NCBI RefSeq assembly: GCF_014062345.1
Contig: NZ_JACGLS010000002.1
Span: forward strand, 62,001-126,000
From: Tenacibaculum pelagium
Lineage (GTDB): Bacteria; Bacteroidota; Bacteroidia; Flavobacteriales; Flavobacteriaceae
Direction of reading: 5' to 3'
DNA length: 64,000 bases
Shown here: in pieces, positions 26,626 to 37,352 of the stretch
Position numbering within the stretch: the first letter of the stretch is position 1
Layout of the letters: each line of letters starts with the position of its first letter
Program-made: the position numbers and the translations under genes
Notes under the pieces: model-generated
The model's input: the letters and a program-made list of their open reading frames with translations, nothing else
What the model was told of the DNA's origin: nothing
Databases searched by the model: none

Positions 26626-27355
26626 CTTGATTTTGTTTTGTGCACACAACTTGGTTGTGGTATTTTACAGTTATTGTCTTATAATTATTTATAGTTTTAT
26701 CAGCTAATGCCTTATTGTAAAAGGCTATTAACTTTTTAAACTTAACGTCAACGTTTATAAACTCACCAAAAACTATTTTATAGTCACCGCTACGAACGGT
26801 AAAAACATATTCATTTTTAGCATTTTTTTGAATTGCAATAATTTCTTTTACAAGAAAATCGTTGCTTTCAATTGCTTTTATTAAAGTCGTTAATTCTTTG
26901 ATTTCTTCAGAATCCCCTACTCCTGAAACTAACGGTACTCTTGCTGAAAAATTTGATGATAATGGAATTTTAACTCCATACTTATCAACATAAAAAGATT
27001 TTTCTTTATCAACAATACGAGCTATCGGAGTCCTTTGTTTTATCACTGTTTTCAACACCCCTTCAATGGTTAAAAACACGTCTGCTTTTTCAACATATGG
27101 ATTCGCCGATACATTAGCCTCTAGAAAGTGTAAATCTAACACTCTTTTTGGTTGGTTTTTAACAAATTCTTGATTTTGTATTAACAATTTATCAACCATA
27201 CTGTGTGTCAAAAAGTTATTGTCTCCAGCTTTAAATTCAACCACTGGTTTTAATACCTTTTTAGCTCCATTTCTATTGGATGAAAAACCGTATAACACTG
27301 CCAAAAACACTAGCAACACTAAAAAAGACAAATATGTAGCCACTTTTTTAATCAT
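26612..27355 (-). CDS. ftsQ: Cell division protein FtsQ/DivIB
   Basis: 247-aa bitopic protein: membrane helix (about 5-25), then a POTRA-like region (HFLEANVSANPYVEKADVFLTIEGVLKTVIKQRTPIARI) and a beta domain (DKYGVKIPLSSNFSARVPLVSG). It links FtsA/FtsZ to the periplasmic synthases FtsW and FtsI. It lies between murC (8-nt overlap) and ftsA, the standard place. Confidence 0.92.
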   Translation of the reverse strand: MIKKVATYLSFLVLLVFLAVLYGFSSNRNGAKKVLKPVVEFKAGDNNFLTHSMVDKLLIQNQEFVKNQPKRVLDLHFLEANVSANPYVEKADVFLTIEGVLKTVIKQRTPIARIVDKEKSFYVDKYGVKIPLSSNFSARVPLVSGVGDSEEIKELTTLIKAIESNDFLVKEIIAIQKNAKNEYVFTVRSGDYKIVFGEFINVDVKFKKLIAFYNKALADKTINNYKTITVKYHNQVVCTKQNQDGKQ

Positions 27356-28700
27356 CCAGCTTGTATTTTTTAATCAAACTATCTTTTACTTCATCAACCA
27401 TTAAACCTATATCTCCAGCTCCTAACATCACCACAATTTTAGACTCAGATTTTAAGATTTCGTCACTTAATTTTTCTTTAGAAATCAGTTTTTTATTTTC
27501 TGAACTCATTTTCTCTAACAACCAAGAAGAAGTGATGCCTTTTATTGGTAATTCTCTCGCTGGATATATATCTAATAATAACACTTCGTCGAACTTAGAA
27601 AGCGCTTTAGCAAAATCATCAGCAAAATCTTTTGTTCTACTAAATAAATGTGGCTGAAATACAGCCAACACCTTATCATTAGAATACATTTCTCTTACCG
27701 AATGTTCCACTGCATTTATCTCTGTTGGATGATGAGCATAATCATCAATTAAAACACTTTCGTCCGTTTTAATTTTATAAGAAAATCGACGTTTTACACC
27801 TCTAAAGGTTTTTAATTGTTCTTTTACACTCTCTAAAGAAACTCCATAAACATCAGCCATTGCTAAAGCAGCCAGCGCATTCATCATGTTATGCTTTCCT
27901 GGTAAATGAAATTCTATATTTTTAATTTCTGATGTTGGTGTTTGTACATCGAAAACATACTTACCATCATCAATTTTTACATTATATGCTTTATAATCGG
28001 CCTCTTCATTAACAGCATAGGTTAAACCTTTTAAAGGCAATCCTTTCGCTACAACTAAAGTATCAGAAACTTTATTTGCAAAATCTCTAAACGACTGTTG
28101 CAATTGTTCGTTCTCACCATAAATATCTAAATGATCTGCATCCATAGAAGTAACACAAGCAATATTTGGTGATAACTTCAGGAAAGATCTATCAAATTCA
28201 TCAGCCTCAACTACCGATATTTTATCTTCACCTAGAATAAGATTTGAGTCATAATTTTCAGTAATTCCCCCTAAAAATGAAGTAGCTTTTTCTGGCTGCA
28301 TTATATGACCCAAGATAGAAGACGTAGTTGTTTTACCATGTGTTCCTGCAACTCCTAAACAAAAAGTATTTCTTGTTATTTCTCCTAAAATTTCAGCTCT
28401 TTTTAAAACTGAAAACCTATTATTTATAAAATAATTTAACTCTTGATGATTATTAGGTATCGCTGGAGTATACACCACCAACGTTTTATCTTTATCTAAA
28501 AATGAAATTGGAATGTTCTTAACCGAATCTTTAAAGTGAATTTCAATTCCTATTTCTTCTAAACCATTTGTTATAGGGCTAGGAGTTTTATCATAACCTG
28601 CAACAGTTTTTCCGTTTACAGAAAAATAACGCGCAATAGCACTCATTCCGATTCCTCCGATTCCTACAAAATAAACGTTATGTATCGTTTTTAAATTCAC
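27348..28700 (-). CDS. murC: UDP-N-acetylmuramate--L-alanine ligase
   Basis: Adds L-Ala to UDP-MurNAc, the first amino acid of the stem peptide. 450 aa with N-terminal Rossmann domain (YFVGIGGIGMSAIARYF), ATP loop GVAGTHGKTTTSSI, central domain EADEFDRSFLKL...DHLDIYG and C-terminal DDYAHHPTEI. Shares one nucleotide with the murG stop. Confidence 0.97.
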   Translation of the reverse strand: MNLKTIHNVYFVGIGGIGMSAIARYFSVNGKTVAGYDKTPSPITNGLEEIGIEIHFKDSVKNIPISFLDKDKTLVVYTPAIPNNHQELNYFINNRFSVLKRAEILGEITRNTFCLGVAGTHGKTTTSSILGHIMQPEKATSFLGGITENYDSNLILGEDKISVVEADEFDRSFLKLSPNIACVTSMDADHLDIYGENEQLQQSFRDFANKVSDTLVVAKGLPLKGLTYAVNEEADYKAYNVKIDDGKYVFDVQTPTSEIKNIEFHLPGKHNMMNALAALAMADVYGVSLESVKEQLKTFRGVKRRFSYKIKTDESVLIDDYAHHPTEINAVEHSVREMYSNDKVLAVFQPHLFSRTKDFADDFAKALSKFDEVLLLDIYPARELPIKGITSSWLLEKMSSENKKLISKEKLSDEILKSESKIVVMLGAGDIGLMVDEVKDSLIKKYKLDD

Positions 28701-29791
28701 TAATAAATTAGTTTTTCTATTTCGTTAACAATATCATTTGTTGCATTTGGTAATGCCAACTCATTAATATTCTCACTTAAACTTTCTTGTTTTCCTTTAT
28801 CCTTTAGCAAAGTTTCAACTACAATAGGAAAAGTTTCTAATTCAGACTCTTTTATTACAATAGCACCATGTTTATCCGCTATTGATTTTGCGTTTTTTGT
28901 TTGATGATCTTCTGCAACATTAGGTGACGGAATAAAAATCGTTGGTTTACCAACAATACACAATTCAGACACCGAGCTAGCCCCTGCTCTAGACACTATA
29001 AAATCTGTTGCGGCATAAGCTAAATCCATTCTATTTAAGAACTGATAAACTTGTACGTTTTCTAACTCATTGTACTTTTTATATTCATCGAAATACAATT
29101 TACCACACTGCCAAATCAACTGAACTTTTTGTTCTTTAAAAAACTCTAAATTTGATTCTATTAACTGATTTATCTTTCGAGCTCCTAAACTTCCGCCAAT
29201 AACCAGTATCGTTTTTTTCTTTTTATTTAATTTGAAAAAGACTTTACCTTCATCAACTTTTGTATGAATAAACAGTAAGTCTTGACGAACAGGATTTCCT
29301 GTTTTTATAATCCTCTCTTGAGGAAAAAAGCGTTCTAAATTATCATAGGCAACACAAATTTTATTTGCCTTTTTACTCAACAATTTATTAGTAATTCCCG
29401 GATAAGAATTCTGCTCTTGCACCAATGTTGGAATTCCTTTTCTATTCGCCATCATTAAAGTTGGTCCACTTGCAAATCCACCAGTACCTATAGCTACATC
29501 TGGCTTAAACTCATTAATGATTTTATTCGCATTCCACAAACTACTAATCATCTTAAAAGGAAACATTAAATTTTTTAACGTTAACTTTCTTTGAATCCCT
29601 GAAATCCACAATCCTTTTATATCATAACCAGCTTGTGGCACTTTTTCCATTTCCATTTTATCCTTAGCTCCTACAAATAAGATATTCGCATCTGGATAGC
29701 GAACCTTTATCTCGTTCGCTATTGCTATGGCAGGATAAATATGACCTCCTGTTCCTCCTCCGCTTATAATAACATTAATCGATTGTTTCAT
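28700..29791 (-). CDS. murG: UDP-GlcNAc:lipid I N-acetylglucosaminyltransferase
   Basis: Makes lipid II from lipid I at the inner membrane face. 363 aa, GT-B fold: [17 protein letters not shown] at the N-terminus, [35 protein letters not shown], second glycine loop [11 protein letters not shown] and donor motif [35 protein letters not shown]. Overlaps ftsW by 17 nt. Confidence 0.97.
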   Translation of the reverse strand: MKQSINVIISGGGTGGHIYPAIAIANEIKVRYPDANILFVGAKDKMEMEKVPQAGYDIKGLWISGIQRKLTLKNLMFPFKMISSLWNANKIINEFKPDVAIGTGGFASGPTLMMANRKGIPTLVQEQNSYPGITNKLLSKKANKICVAYDNLERFFPQERIIKTGNPVRQDLLFIHTKVDEGKVFFKLNKKKKTILVIGGSLGARKINQLIESNLEFFKEQKVQLIWQCGKLYFDEYKKYNELENVQVYQFLNRMDLAYAATDFIVSRAGASSVSELCIVGKPTIFIPSPNVAEDHQTKNAKSIADKHGAIVIKESELETFPIVVETLLKDKGKQESLSENINELALPNATNDIVNEIEKLIY

Positions 29792-30965
29792 GTAAAATAT
29801 CTAAAGGATTATCATCTAAAATTGTTTCTTCAGTTTCGTTTTTAGAAGCACTAACACTTAAAATCATTCCTAATGCGAAACATGTCATCCAAATTGAGGT
29901 ACCTCCACTACTGATTAACGGAAGCGTTTGCCCTGTTACTGGTAAAATATTTACGGCAACTGCCATATTAATCATTGCTTGAAAAACAATAGGAACTCCT
30001 ACTCCTATTACTAATAAAGTCGCGAAAATAGTTGTTGCTTTTTTTGCTGTTATTAAAATTCTAAAGAGTAATAAAAAGTAGATAAATACAACCACTAAGG
30101 CACCTACAAACCCATACTCTTCAACAATAATTGCATAAATAAAATCGGATGATGATTGTGGCAAAAAATTCTTCTGAACACTCTTACCAGGACCTTTACC
30201 CACAACTCCTCCTGTAGCAATAGCTATCTTTGCTTTTTCTACTTGATAATCTTCTTTTCCATCAGATTTTGAGAAGTTTTCAATTCTACTTTTCCATGTA
30301 TTTACACGATTTGGCATTGCATCTGGAAATGCTTTGGCTACCAAAATAAAAAACAGAAAAGCAAAAAGTCCGATACCCAAAATATAGCCTATAAACTTTA
30401 ATGGGTATCCACCGATAAAACTCAACAACAACACCATAAAAAAGATTATTGCTGTAGTTGAAAAATTCGCTGGCAATATTAGAACCAAAACTAGCCCCAC
30501 AGGCAACCACAGGTTTATTAGACTCTCTTTAAAATCAATTAATTTCTCTTTATTTTTAGCAAGATATCTTGCAACATAAACCATCAACACCAATCCCGCT
30601 AAGGTTGATGTTTGAAACCCAATACCAACAAATGGTATACGAATCCAACGACTTGCATTGGCTCCTCCAATAGTAGTTCCTTGCGCTAATGTTACTATTA
30701 AAAGCAACACAACAACCGGTAACATTAAAGCGGATCCTCCGCTAAAATATCTATACGGAATTTTATGCACTCCATAGATAACTGCAAAACCAGTTAGCAG
30801 TAAAACTATATGTTTTACTAAATGCCCTAAAGTAGAACCATTACCAACCACATACACCAAATTTGTACTTGCGCTATAAATTGGCATAAAAGAAAAAATC
30901 GCTAATATGGTAACTATCGCCCAAATAGCTTTATCTCCTTTTATATGATGAAAAATGGTTTTCAT
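29775..30965 (-). CDS. ftsW: SEDS division glycosyltransferase FtsW
   Basis: 396 aa, about ten membrane helices. Paralogue of the RodA at 7147-8424, here acting with FtsI at the septum. SEDS motifs: [49 protein letters not shown] and [35 protein letters not shown]. Its place between murD and murG identifies it as FtsW, not a second RodA. Confidence 0.95.
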   Translation of the reverse strand: MKTIFHHIKGDKAIWAIVTILAIFSFMPIYSASTNLVYVVGNGSTLGHLVKHIVLLLTGFAVIYGVHKIPYRYFSGGSALMLPVVVLLLIVTLAQGTTIGGANASRWIRIPFVGIGFQTSTLAGLVLMVYVARYLAKNKEKLIDFKESLINLWLPVGLVLVLILPANFSTTAIIFFMVLLLSFIGGYPLKFIGYILGIGLFAFLFFILVAKAFPDAMPNRVNTWKSRIENFSKSDGKEDYQVEKAKIAIATGGVVGKGPGKSVQKNFLPQSSSDFIYAIIVEEYGFVGALVVVFIYFLLLFRILITAKKATTIFATLLVIGVGVPIVFQAMINMAVAVNILPVTGQTLPLISSGGTSIWMTCFALGMILSVSASKNETEETILDDNPLDILHETID

Positions 30966-30974
30966 TTTTAATTC

Positions 30975-32309
30975 TTATAAATTCTTTACCGCTTGTTTAA
31001 ACTTATTCCCTCTATCTTCATAGCTATCAAACAAATCGAAACTTGCACAAGCTGGAGATAATAAAACAGTATCTCCTTTCTTTGAAATTTTATGAGCTAC
31101 TTTAACAGCTTCTTCTGCTCCTGCTGTTTCAACTAATACATCTACAACACTACCAAAAGTGTCGATGATTTTTTGATTATCTAAACCTAAACAAACAATT
31201 GCTTTTACTTTCTCTCTTACTAACGGCATTAAATCGCTATAATCATTTCCTTTATCTACACCACCAACAATCCAAACTGTAGGATTATCCATACACTCTA
31301 ATGCATAAAATGCAGCATTTACGTTTGTTGCTTTGCTATCGTTGATATACTGTACTCCGTTTATCTTTTGCACATTCTCTAATCGGTGTTCTACTCCTTC
31401 GAAATCTGATAAACTTTCAGCGATTGTTTCTTTTCTAGTTTTTAATAATCTAGCCGCTAAAGAAGCTGCCATCGCATTTTTAGTGTTATGCTTTCCTTGT
31501 AATGTTAATTCAGAAACATTCATTAGTATATCTTCAGTTTTTAATTTCATTATAATTTTATCTCCTCTTAAAAAAGCTCCATACTCTAACTCTTTCTCCA
31601 TAGAAAAAGGAACTAATTTTGATTTAATTTTATTATTACTCAACCAATTTTGTATTGCTTCGTCATCTGCATCATAGATTAAAAAATCGTTTTCTGTTTG
31701 ATTTTTTACTATGCGAAATTTTGAATCTATATACTTATCAAAATTGTATTCATATCGATCTAAATGATCAGGTGTAATATTTGTAATTATCGCTATATGT
31801 GAATTGAAATTTTCAATTCCATCTAACTGAAAACTACTTAACTCTAACACATAGTTTTCAAAGCTCTTTTCAGCTACCTGTTTAGCAAAACTATCACCGA
31901 TATTACCCCCAACTCCCACATCTAAGCCCGCTTTTCTTAACACATAATGTACTAACATTGTAGTGGTTGTTTTTCCATTTGAACCTGTAATTCCAACAAT
32001 AGTTGCATTGGTATACTCTGAAGTAAACTCTATTTCAGAAACTACTTTAATTTGTTTTGAAACTAACTCTTGAATCAACGCTACTTTATCAGGAATACCT
32101 GGGCTTTTCATTACTAAATCAGCCGCAAAAATTTTGCTTTCTGTATGCTGATTTTCTTCAAAATCGATATTATGATGTAAAAGAACTTTTTTATATTTAT
32201 CTGCAATTGCTCCCTTATCAGAAACAAAAACATTAAATCCTTTTTGCTTACCCAAAATAGCTGTACCAACACCACTCTCTCCCCCTCCTAAGACAACTAG
32301 GTTTTTCAT
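30975..32309 (-). CDS. murD: UDP-N-acetylmuramoyl-L-alanine--D-glutamate ligase
   Basis: Adds D-Glu to the stem peptide. 444 aa: Rossmann start VVLGGGESGVGTAILGKQKGF, ATP loop GITGSNGKTTTTML, LELSSFQLDGI, DHLDRYEY, NDSKATNVNAAFYAL and the end PACASFDLFDSYEDRGNKFKQAV are all family signatures. Directly abuts mraY. Confidence 0.97.
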   Translation of the reverse strand: MKNLVVLGGGESGVGTAILGKQKGFNVFVSDKGAIADKYKKVLLHHNIDFEENQHTESKIFAADLVMKSPGIPDKVALIQELVSKQIKVVSEIEFTSEYTNATIVGITGSNGKTTTTMLVHYVLRKAGLDVGVGGNIGDSFAKQVAEKSFENYVLELSSFQLDGIENFNSHIAIITNITPDHLDRYEYNFDKYIDSKFRIVKNQTENDFLIYDADDEAIQNWLSNNKIKSKLVPFSMEKELEYGAFLRGDKIIMKLKTEDILMNVSELTLQGKHNTKNAMAASLAARLLKTRKETIAESLSDFEGVEHRLENVQKINGVQYINDSKATNVNAAFYALECMDNPTVWIVGGVDKGNDYSDLMPLVREKVKAIVCLGLDNQKIIDTFGSVVDVLVETAGAEEAVKVAHKISKKGDTVLLSPACASFDLFDSYEDRGNKFKQAVKNL

Positions 32310-33536
32310 TTATCTTAACTTTAATGTTACGATTGTAAATACCGCCAATAGAATTCCTACAATCCAAAAGCGAGTTACAATTTTACTTTCGTGATAGTTT
32401 AATTTTTGATAATGATGATGCAATGGTGACATTTTAAATACACGTCTACCTTCTCCAAATTTCTTTTTCGTGTACTTAAACCAAGAAACCTGAATCATAA
32501 CTGATAAGTTTTCTATCACAAAAATTCCTGCTAAAATTGGCAACAATAATTCTTTACGAATTGCGATTGCGATAACTGCAATGATTCCTCCAATTGTTAA
32601 ACTTCCTGTATCTCCCATAAACACTTGAGCTGGATAGGTATTATACCACAAAAATCCTATTAAAGCTCCTGCAAAAGCTAGTATAAAAACCGTCATTTCT
32701 CCAGATTTTGGTATGTACATGACATCTAGGTAATCTGCAAAAATGATGTTACCAGATACCCATGCGAAAATTGCTAGAGTTATTACTATTATTGCGGACG
32801 AACCTGCTGCTAAACCATCTATTCCATCTGTTAAATTTGCTCCATTTGAAACTCCAGTTACAATAAACACTACTACGAATATGAATACAATCCAACCGTA
32901 TTTCTCATAACCATCACCTAAAAAGCTAAACGCCTTTGCATAATCCAACTCATTATCTTTTAGAAAAGGTACTGTCGTTTTTGTTGATTTATGCGCATCA
33001 CCAAAAACTTTCTTCTTCCCATCAACCTGAACCATTTGTTCAGACTTAGGTAATTGCTCTTTTATTGTTACATCTGAATTAAAATACAACATAGCCCCTA
33101 CTATAATTCCTAAACCTACTTGCCCAAGAACTTTGAATTTTCCTTTTAATCCCGCTTTATCTTTTTTAAATACTTTTATGTAATCATCAGTAAAACCAAT
33201 TAACCCCATCCAAACCGTGGTGATTAATAAAATAATGATGTATATATTTTCTAACCTCGCTAATAACAGTACAGGAATTAAGGTTGCTAAAATTATAATA
33301 ACCCCACCCATAGTTGGCGTTCCTGCTTTTTGAACTTGACCTGCTAACCCTAAATCCCTAACTGTTTCTCCTACTTGTTGTCTTCTTAAAAAATCAATTA
33401 TTTTTTTTCCGAAAATTGTCGAAATCAATAATGATAAAATAAAAGCTGCAGCTGCACGAAATGTGATAAACTGAAACACACTTGCCCCTGTAAGGTTAAA
33501 TTCGCTTTCTAAATATTGAAATATATAATACAGCAT
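32310..33536 (-). CDS. mraY: Phospho-N-acetylmuramoyl-pentapeptide transferase
   Basis: Attaches phospho-MurNAc-pentapeptide to undecaprenyl phosphate to make lipid I. 408 aa with about ten membrane helices; [52 protein letters not shown] and the HHHYQ loop near the C-terminus are the MraY motifs. About 45 residues longer than E. coli MraY because of a loop at about 165-205 ([21 protein letters not shown]), a known Bacteroidota trait. Confidence 0.96.
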   Translation of the reverse strand: MLYYIFQYLESEFNLTGASVFQFITFRAAAAFILSLLISTIFGKKIIDFLRRQQVGETVRDLGLAGQVQKAGTPTMGGVIIILATLIPVLLLARLENIYIIILLITTVWMGLIGFTDDYIKVFKKDKAGLKGKFKVLGQVGLGIIVGAMLYFNSDVTIKEQLPKSEQMVQVDGKKKVFGDAHKSTKTTVPFLKDNELDYAKAFSFLGDGYEKYGWIVFIFVVVFIVTGVSNGANLTDGIDGLAAGSSAIIVITLAIFAWVSGNIIFADYLDVMYIPKSGEMTVFILAFAGALIGFLWYNTYPAQVFMGDTGSLTIGGIIAVIAIAIRKELLLPILAGIFVIENLSVMIQVSWFKYTKKKFGEGRRVFKMSPLHHHYQKLNYHESKIVTRFWIVGILLAVFTIVTLKLR

Positions 33537-33539
33537 TCT

Positions 33540-35006
33540 TTAAGAGTTTTTTAGTTGATTAAAACAGTTGGTTACTTCTTCTAAATCATCAAAATGATGT
33601 TTTACACCATTTATTTCTTGATAATTTTCATGCCCTTTTCCTGCAATTAGTATTATATCTCCTGTTTTAGCTAGTTTGCACGCCGTTTTAATTGCTTGTC
33701 TTCTATCTAAAATTGATAATGTTTTTTTGTAATTCTCAGCAGCAACACCTACTTCCATCTCATCAATAATTACCTGAGCATCTTCAGTTCTTGGGTTATC
33801 TGATGTAAAAATTGCTTGATTACTCAGCAAAGAAGCTATGCTTGCCATTTTTGGTCGCTTGGTTTTATCTCTGTCTCCTCCACAACCAACTACAGTTAAC
33901 ACACTTTCGTTTCCTGTACGGATATCGTTAATGGTTTGTAATACATTCTTTAGTGCATCTGGCGTATGCGCATAATCAACTATAGCTGTAACTCCATTAC
34001 TTGAAATTGTATATTCGAAACGACCACTTATACTTTCTAACTCGCTAATAACTCTAAGAATTTCTAACTTTTCAAGACCTAACAATTCAGCAACTCCATA
34101 AATCGCTAGTAAATTAGACGCGTTAAACTCCCCAATCAGTTTTGTCCAAACTTCAATATTATTAATAGTTAATAGTGTACCTGAAAACCTTTTCTCTAAA
34201 ACTTTTGCTTTAAAATCTCCCAAAGTTTTCAAAGCATATGTTTGCTTATTTGCTTTGGTATTTTGTAGCATTACTTGACCATTTTTATCATCAATATTCA
34301 CCAATGCAAATGCTGATTTTGGTAACGAATCGAAAAATGATTTTTTAACATCACGATATTCTGCAAAAGTTTCATGATAATCTAAATGATCGTGAGATAG
34401 GTTTGTAAATACTCCGCCAACAAAATTTAATCCTTCAGTACGTTTTTGATGAACTCCATGAGAGCTTACTTCCATAAAACAATACTCAACACCCTCATTA
34501 ATCATCATGGATAAATATTTATTTATCATCAACGAATTAGGCGTTGTATGTGTAGCCTCATATTCGGTTTCATCTACCATTATTTTTACAGTAGATAATA
34601 AACCTACTTTATATCCTGCCTTTTTAAATAATTGATATAGTAATGTTGCTATTGTTGTTTTACCATTTGTTCCAGTAACTCCAACAAGCTGTAAATCATC
34701 TGACGGATTATCGTAAAAATTAGCAGACATTATTGCTAACGCAACATTCGAATCTTCAACTTGCACACAAGTAACTTCTTCTTGCAAATCTGATGGAATC
34801 TCTTCACAAATTATTACCGAAGCTCCTAACAATAAAGCTTTATTTATAAATTGATGACCATCAACAGTTACACCTTTCTGAGCAACAAAAACATCATTTT
34901 TTTGAATCTGCCTGCTATCAAATTGAATATTATTAATTTCAATATCCGTATTTCCGTAAACAGCATTTACAGAAACTTTATACAATATGTCTTTTAAATT
35001 TTTCAA
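33540..35006 (-). CDS. murE: UDP-MurNAc-tripeptide synthetase, meso-diaminopimelate type
   Basis: Adds the third stem-peptide residue. 488 aa: ATP loop GVTGTNGKTTIATLL, THTTPNSL, DHLDYHETF, DYAHTPDAL and the substrate motif DNPR (SDNPRTED). DNPR marks enzymes that use meso-diaminopimelate, so the wall should be of the A1-gamma type. Start abuts the ftsI stop. Confidence 0.96.
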   Translation of the reverse strand: MKNLKDILYKVSVNAVYGNTDIEINNIQFDSRQIQKNDVFVAQKGVTVDGHQFINKALLLGASVIICEEIPSDLQEEVTCVQVEDSNVALAIMSANFYDNPSDDLQLVGVTGTNGKTTIATLLYQLFKKAGYKVGLLSTVKIMVDETEYEATHTTPNSLMINKYLSMMINEGVEYCFMEVSSHGVHQKRTEGLNFVGGVFTNLSHDHLDYHETFAEYRDVKKSFFDSLPKSAFALVNIDDKNGQVMLQNTKANKQTYALKTLGDFKAKVLEKRFSGTLLTINNIEVWTKLIGEFNASNLLAIYGVAELLGLEKLEILRVISELESISGRFEYTISSNGVTAIVDYAHTPDALKNVLQTINDIRTGNESVLTVVGCGGDRDKTKRPKMASIASLLSNQAIFTSDNPRTEDAQVIIDEMEVGVAAENYKKTLSILDRRQAIKTACKLAKTGDIILIAGKGHENYQEINGVKHHFDDLEEVTNCFNQLKNS

Positions 35007-37019
35007 TTATGATAATTTTAAATAAACTGTTGCGCCTTTTTTAACTTTAACTCCATTATTGATAGATTGCTCAGTAACCTTACCCATTCCTGAAAACTTA
35101 ACGTTCAACCCCATATTCTCCAACAAAGCAATTGCATCCATACCACTCATTCCTAAAACCTTTGGCATAATGGTTTTATATTTTCTAAGTTTTCGATAAT
35201 AATTTTGATAATTTTTATCAAGACTAGCATATTCAATTTTATCTGACACCAGCTGATTATCAATAGGGTTTGAAGTGTAAATTTTTTGAGCAATTTCTTT
35301 AAATACCGGAGCTGCTACTGTTGCACCATAATATCCTTTTTCTTTCTTCGGGCTATGAACCACCACTATACACGAATACTTTGGTTTTTTAGCTGGAAAG
35401 AACCCAGCAAAAGAGGCTACATATTTTTTATTTGAATAGTGACCATAAATTGTTTCACCATTTTCATCTTTATGTTTAGGAATGTATTTTTTTGCCGTAC
35501 CTGTTTTTCCAGCCATTGAGAAATTTGGCGAATACACATTACTTGCAGTTCCTTTTTTAACCACATTCTCCATCACTTTCCTAACCTTATCAAGAGTTGT
35601 TTGTGATGCTATTTTATCTTTTAAAACTTCAGTAGTAAAACTTTTCTCAACTTTACCTCCAACTCTTAATTCTTTTACAAAAAATGGCTTCACTAATTTT
35701 CCATCGTTTGCAACTGCATTATAAAAAGCCAATGTTTGTAAAGGCGTTAAAGAAACTCCATATCCCCAAGCCATCCATTCTAACGAAATTGGATGCCAGC
35801 TTTTTTCTGAAGGATTTGGTATATAAGGTTTCCCTTCTCCCATTATCTTAACTCCTGTTAATTGATCTAAACCAAACGACTTTATTTTATCTGTAAATTT
35901 ATTTGGGTTTTTATCGTAGTACTTTTGAATTGTTTTTACAATCCCCACATTTGAAGAAACTTCAAAAACGCGTGCTAATGATATTTTACCATACCCACCT
36001 CTTTTACTATCTTCAACTTTACGATTATTAATAAATATTTTTCCTTTTTCACAATCAACAACATCGGAAGTATCAGCAACCTTATCTTCCAAAGCAACCA
36101 TTAAACTTGCCAACTTAAATGTTGATCCAGGTTCATGACTTTCCCAAACTGCATAATTTCTTTTCTCGTAATATTTACCCTTTGAAGTTCTACCTAAATT
36201 AGAAATCGCTTTTATTTCACCTGTTTCTACCTCCATCACCACGGCACAACCATGATCTGCTTCAAAGCGCTCTAATTGCCTCAACAAAGCATGATGCGTA
36301 ATGTCTTGAATATTCACATCAATAGTTGTAATCACATCACTTCCATCAATCGGCTCTTTTTCATTTACATCATTAATAGGTTTCCATTGCCCTTTAGCTA
36401 TTCGCTGCTTTAATCTCCAACCGTTTTCACCTTGCATATACTCAGCAAAAGCGCCTTCGATACCAGCACCTCCTCTATGATTATCGTAACCTATTGTTCT
36501 TTCCGCAATTTTTCCAATCGGATGCACACGAACAGTTTTATGCTCCGCAATAAAACCTCCTCTATACACTCCCAATTTAAAAATTGGGAAATTTTTCATT
36601 TTCACATAATCATTATACCCAACATTACGAGCAATTAGCAAATAACGATTTTTACGTTTTTTTGCTTCTCTTAATTTTTGTTGATAATAATTTGTTGACT
36701 TCCCCAGTAAACCTGACAAAGATTCAGAAAGAGCTCGGATATTTTTTTCAAACACTTCTGAATTTACAGCCAACACATCCATTCGAATAGTGAATTTAGA
36801 CATTGAGGTTGCTAACAAATTACCATCTGCTGCATACACATTACCTCTGTTTGCAAAAATCGTGTCGTTTTTTACTGTTTTTTCTAGAGAAAGTTGTCGA
36901 TACTTATCTCCTTCAACATATTGAAGTTTAAATACTCTAAAAACAATAACTATAAAAAAAAGCATCATTAAAACAGCAACTACATAGAGCTTATTTAATA
37001 TACCTTTTTTAATTACCAT
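35007..37019 (-). CDS. ftsI: Septal transpeptidase FtsI/PBP3 with PASTA domain
   Basis: Class B PBP crosslinking septal wall as partner of FtsW. 670 aa: membrane anchor (about 10-30), pedestal with ANRGNVYAADGNLLATS, transpeptidase motifs SxxK at Ser299-Lys302, SxN at Ser355-Asn357 and KTG at Lys505-Gly507. The last 60 residues form one PASTA domain (MPKVLGMSGMDAIALLENMGLNVKFSGMGKV...). ftsL ends 3 nt upstream. Confidence 0.96.
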   Translation of the reverse strand: MVIKKGILNKLYVVAVLMMLFFIVIVFRVFKLQYVEGDKYRQLSLEKTVKNDTIFANRGNVYAADGNLLATSMSKFTIRMDVLAVNSEVFEKNIRALSESLSGLLGKSTNYYQQKLREAKKRKNRYLLIARNVGYNDYVKMKNFPIFKLGVYRGGFIAEHKTVRVHPIGKIAERTIGYDNHRGGAGIEGAFAEYMQGENGWRLKQRIAKGQWKPINDVNEKEPIDGSDVITTIDVNIQDITHHALLRQLERFEADHGCAVVMEVETGEIKAISNLGRTSKGKYYEKRNYAVWESHEPGSTFKLASLMVALEDKVADTSDVVDCEKGKIFINNRKVEDSKRGGYGKISLARVFEVSSNVGIVKTIQKYYDKNPNKFTDKIKSFGLDQLTGVKIMGEGKPYIPNPSEKSWHPISLEWMAWGYGVSLTPLQTLAFYNAVANDGKLVKPFFVKELRVGGKVEKSFTTEVLKDKIASQTTLDKVRKVMENVVKKGTASNVYSPNFSMAGKTGTAKKYIPKHKDENGETIYGHYSNKKYVASFAGFFPAKKPKYSCIVVVHSPKKEKGYYGATVAAPVFKEIAQKIYTSNPIDNQLVSDKIEYASLDKNYQNYYRKLRKYKTIMPKVLGMSGMDAIALLENMGLNVKFSGMGKVTEQSINNGVKVKKGATVYLKLS

Positions 37020-37022
37020 TTT

Positions 37023-37352
37023 TTATTCTTTATTATATGTTACTTTTATTTTTCTTGGCGGTGTCTTTGCAGGAGACAACCCTTTTTGCTTTACTTTATC
37101 ACGAATATTACTTTCCAATTTCATTCGCATCAGCCTCGTACTTGTATCAATATCTTCAGCACGCAACTCTCTTATTTCCTTATTCAATTGTGATATTCGA
37201 ACCACTTTTGCATCAGCGCTATGAGAACTATATATCATAACCAGCAATAGAATTACCACAAAAATTAAAATCCGCCAGTTTTTAAAAGAGCTCTCGTCAG
37301 TCAAAAAGCCTCCACGTAAAATATCGTAAACGTTTTTTTTAACTTTCGACAT
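37023..37352 (-). CDS. ftsL: FtsL-like division protein
   Basis: 109 aa, low sequence conservation but typical build: short cytoplasmic part, one membrane helix (about 28-43, ILIFVVILLLVMIYSS) and a periplasmic coiled coil (ISQLNKEIRELRAEDIDTSTRLMRMKLESNIRDKVKQKGL). Position between rsmH (stop and start share one base) and ftsI supports FtsL, which forms the FtsQLB complex. Confidence 0.88.
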   Translation of the reverse strand: MSKVKKNVYDILRGGFLTDESSFKNWRILIFVVILLLVMIYSSHSADAKVVRISQLNKEIRELRAEDIDTSTRLMRMKLESNIRDKVKQKGLSPAKTPPRKIKVTYNKE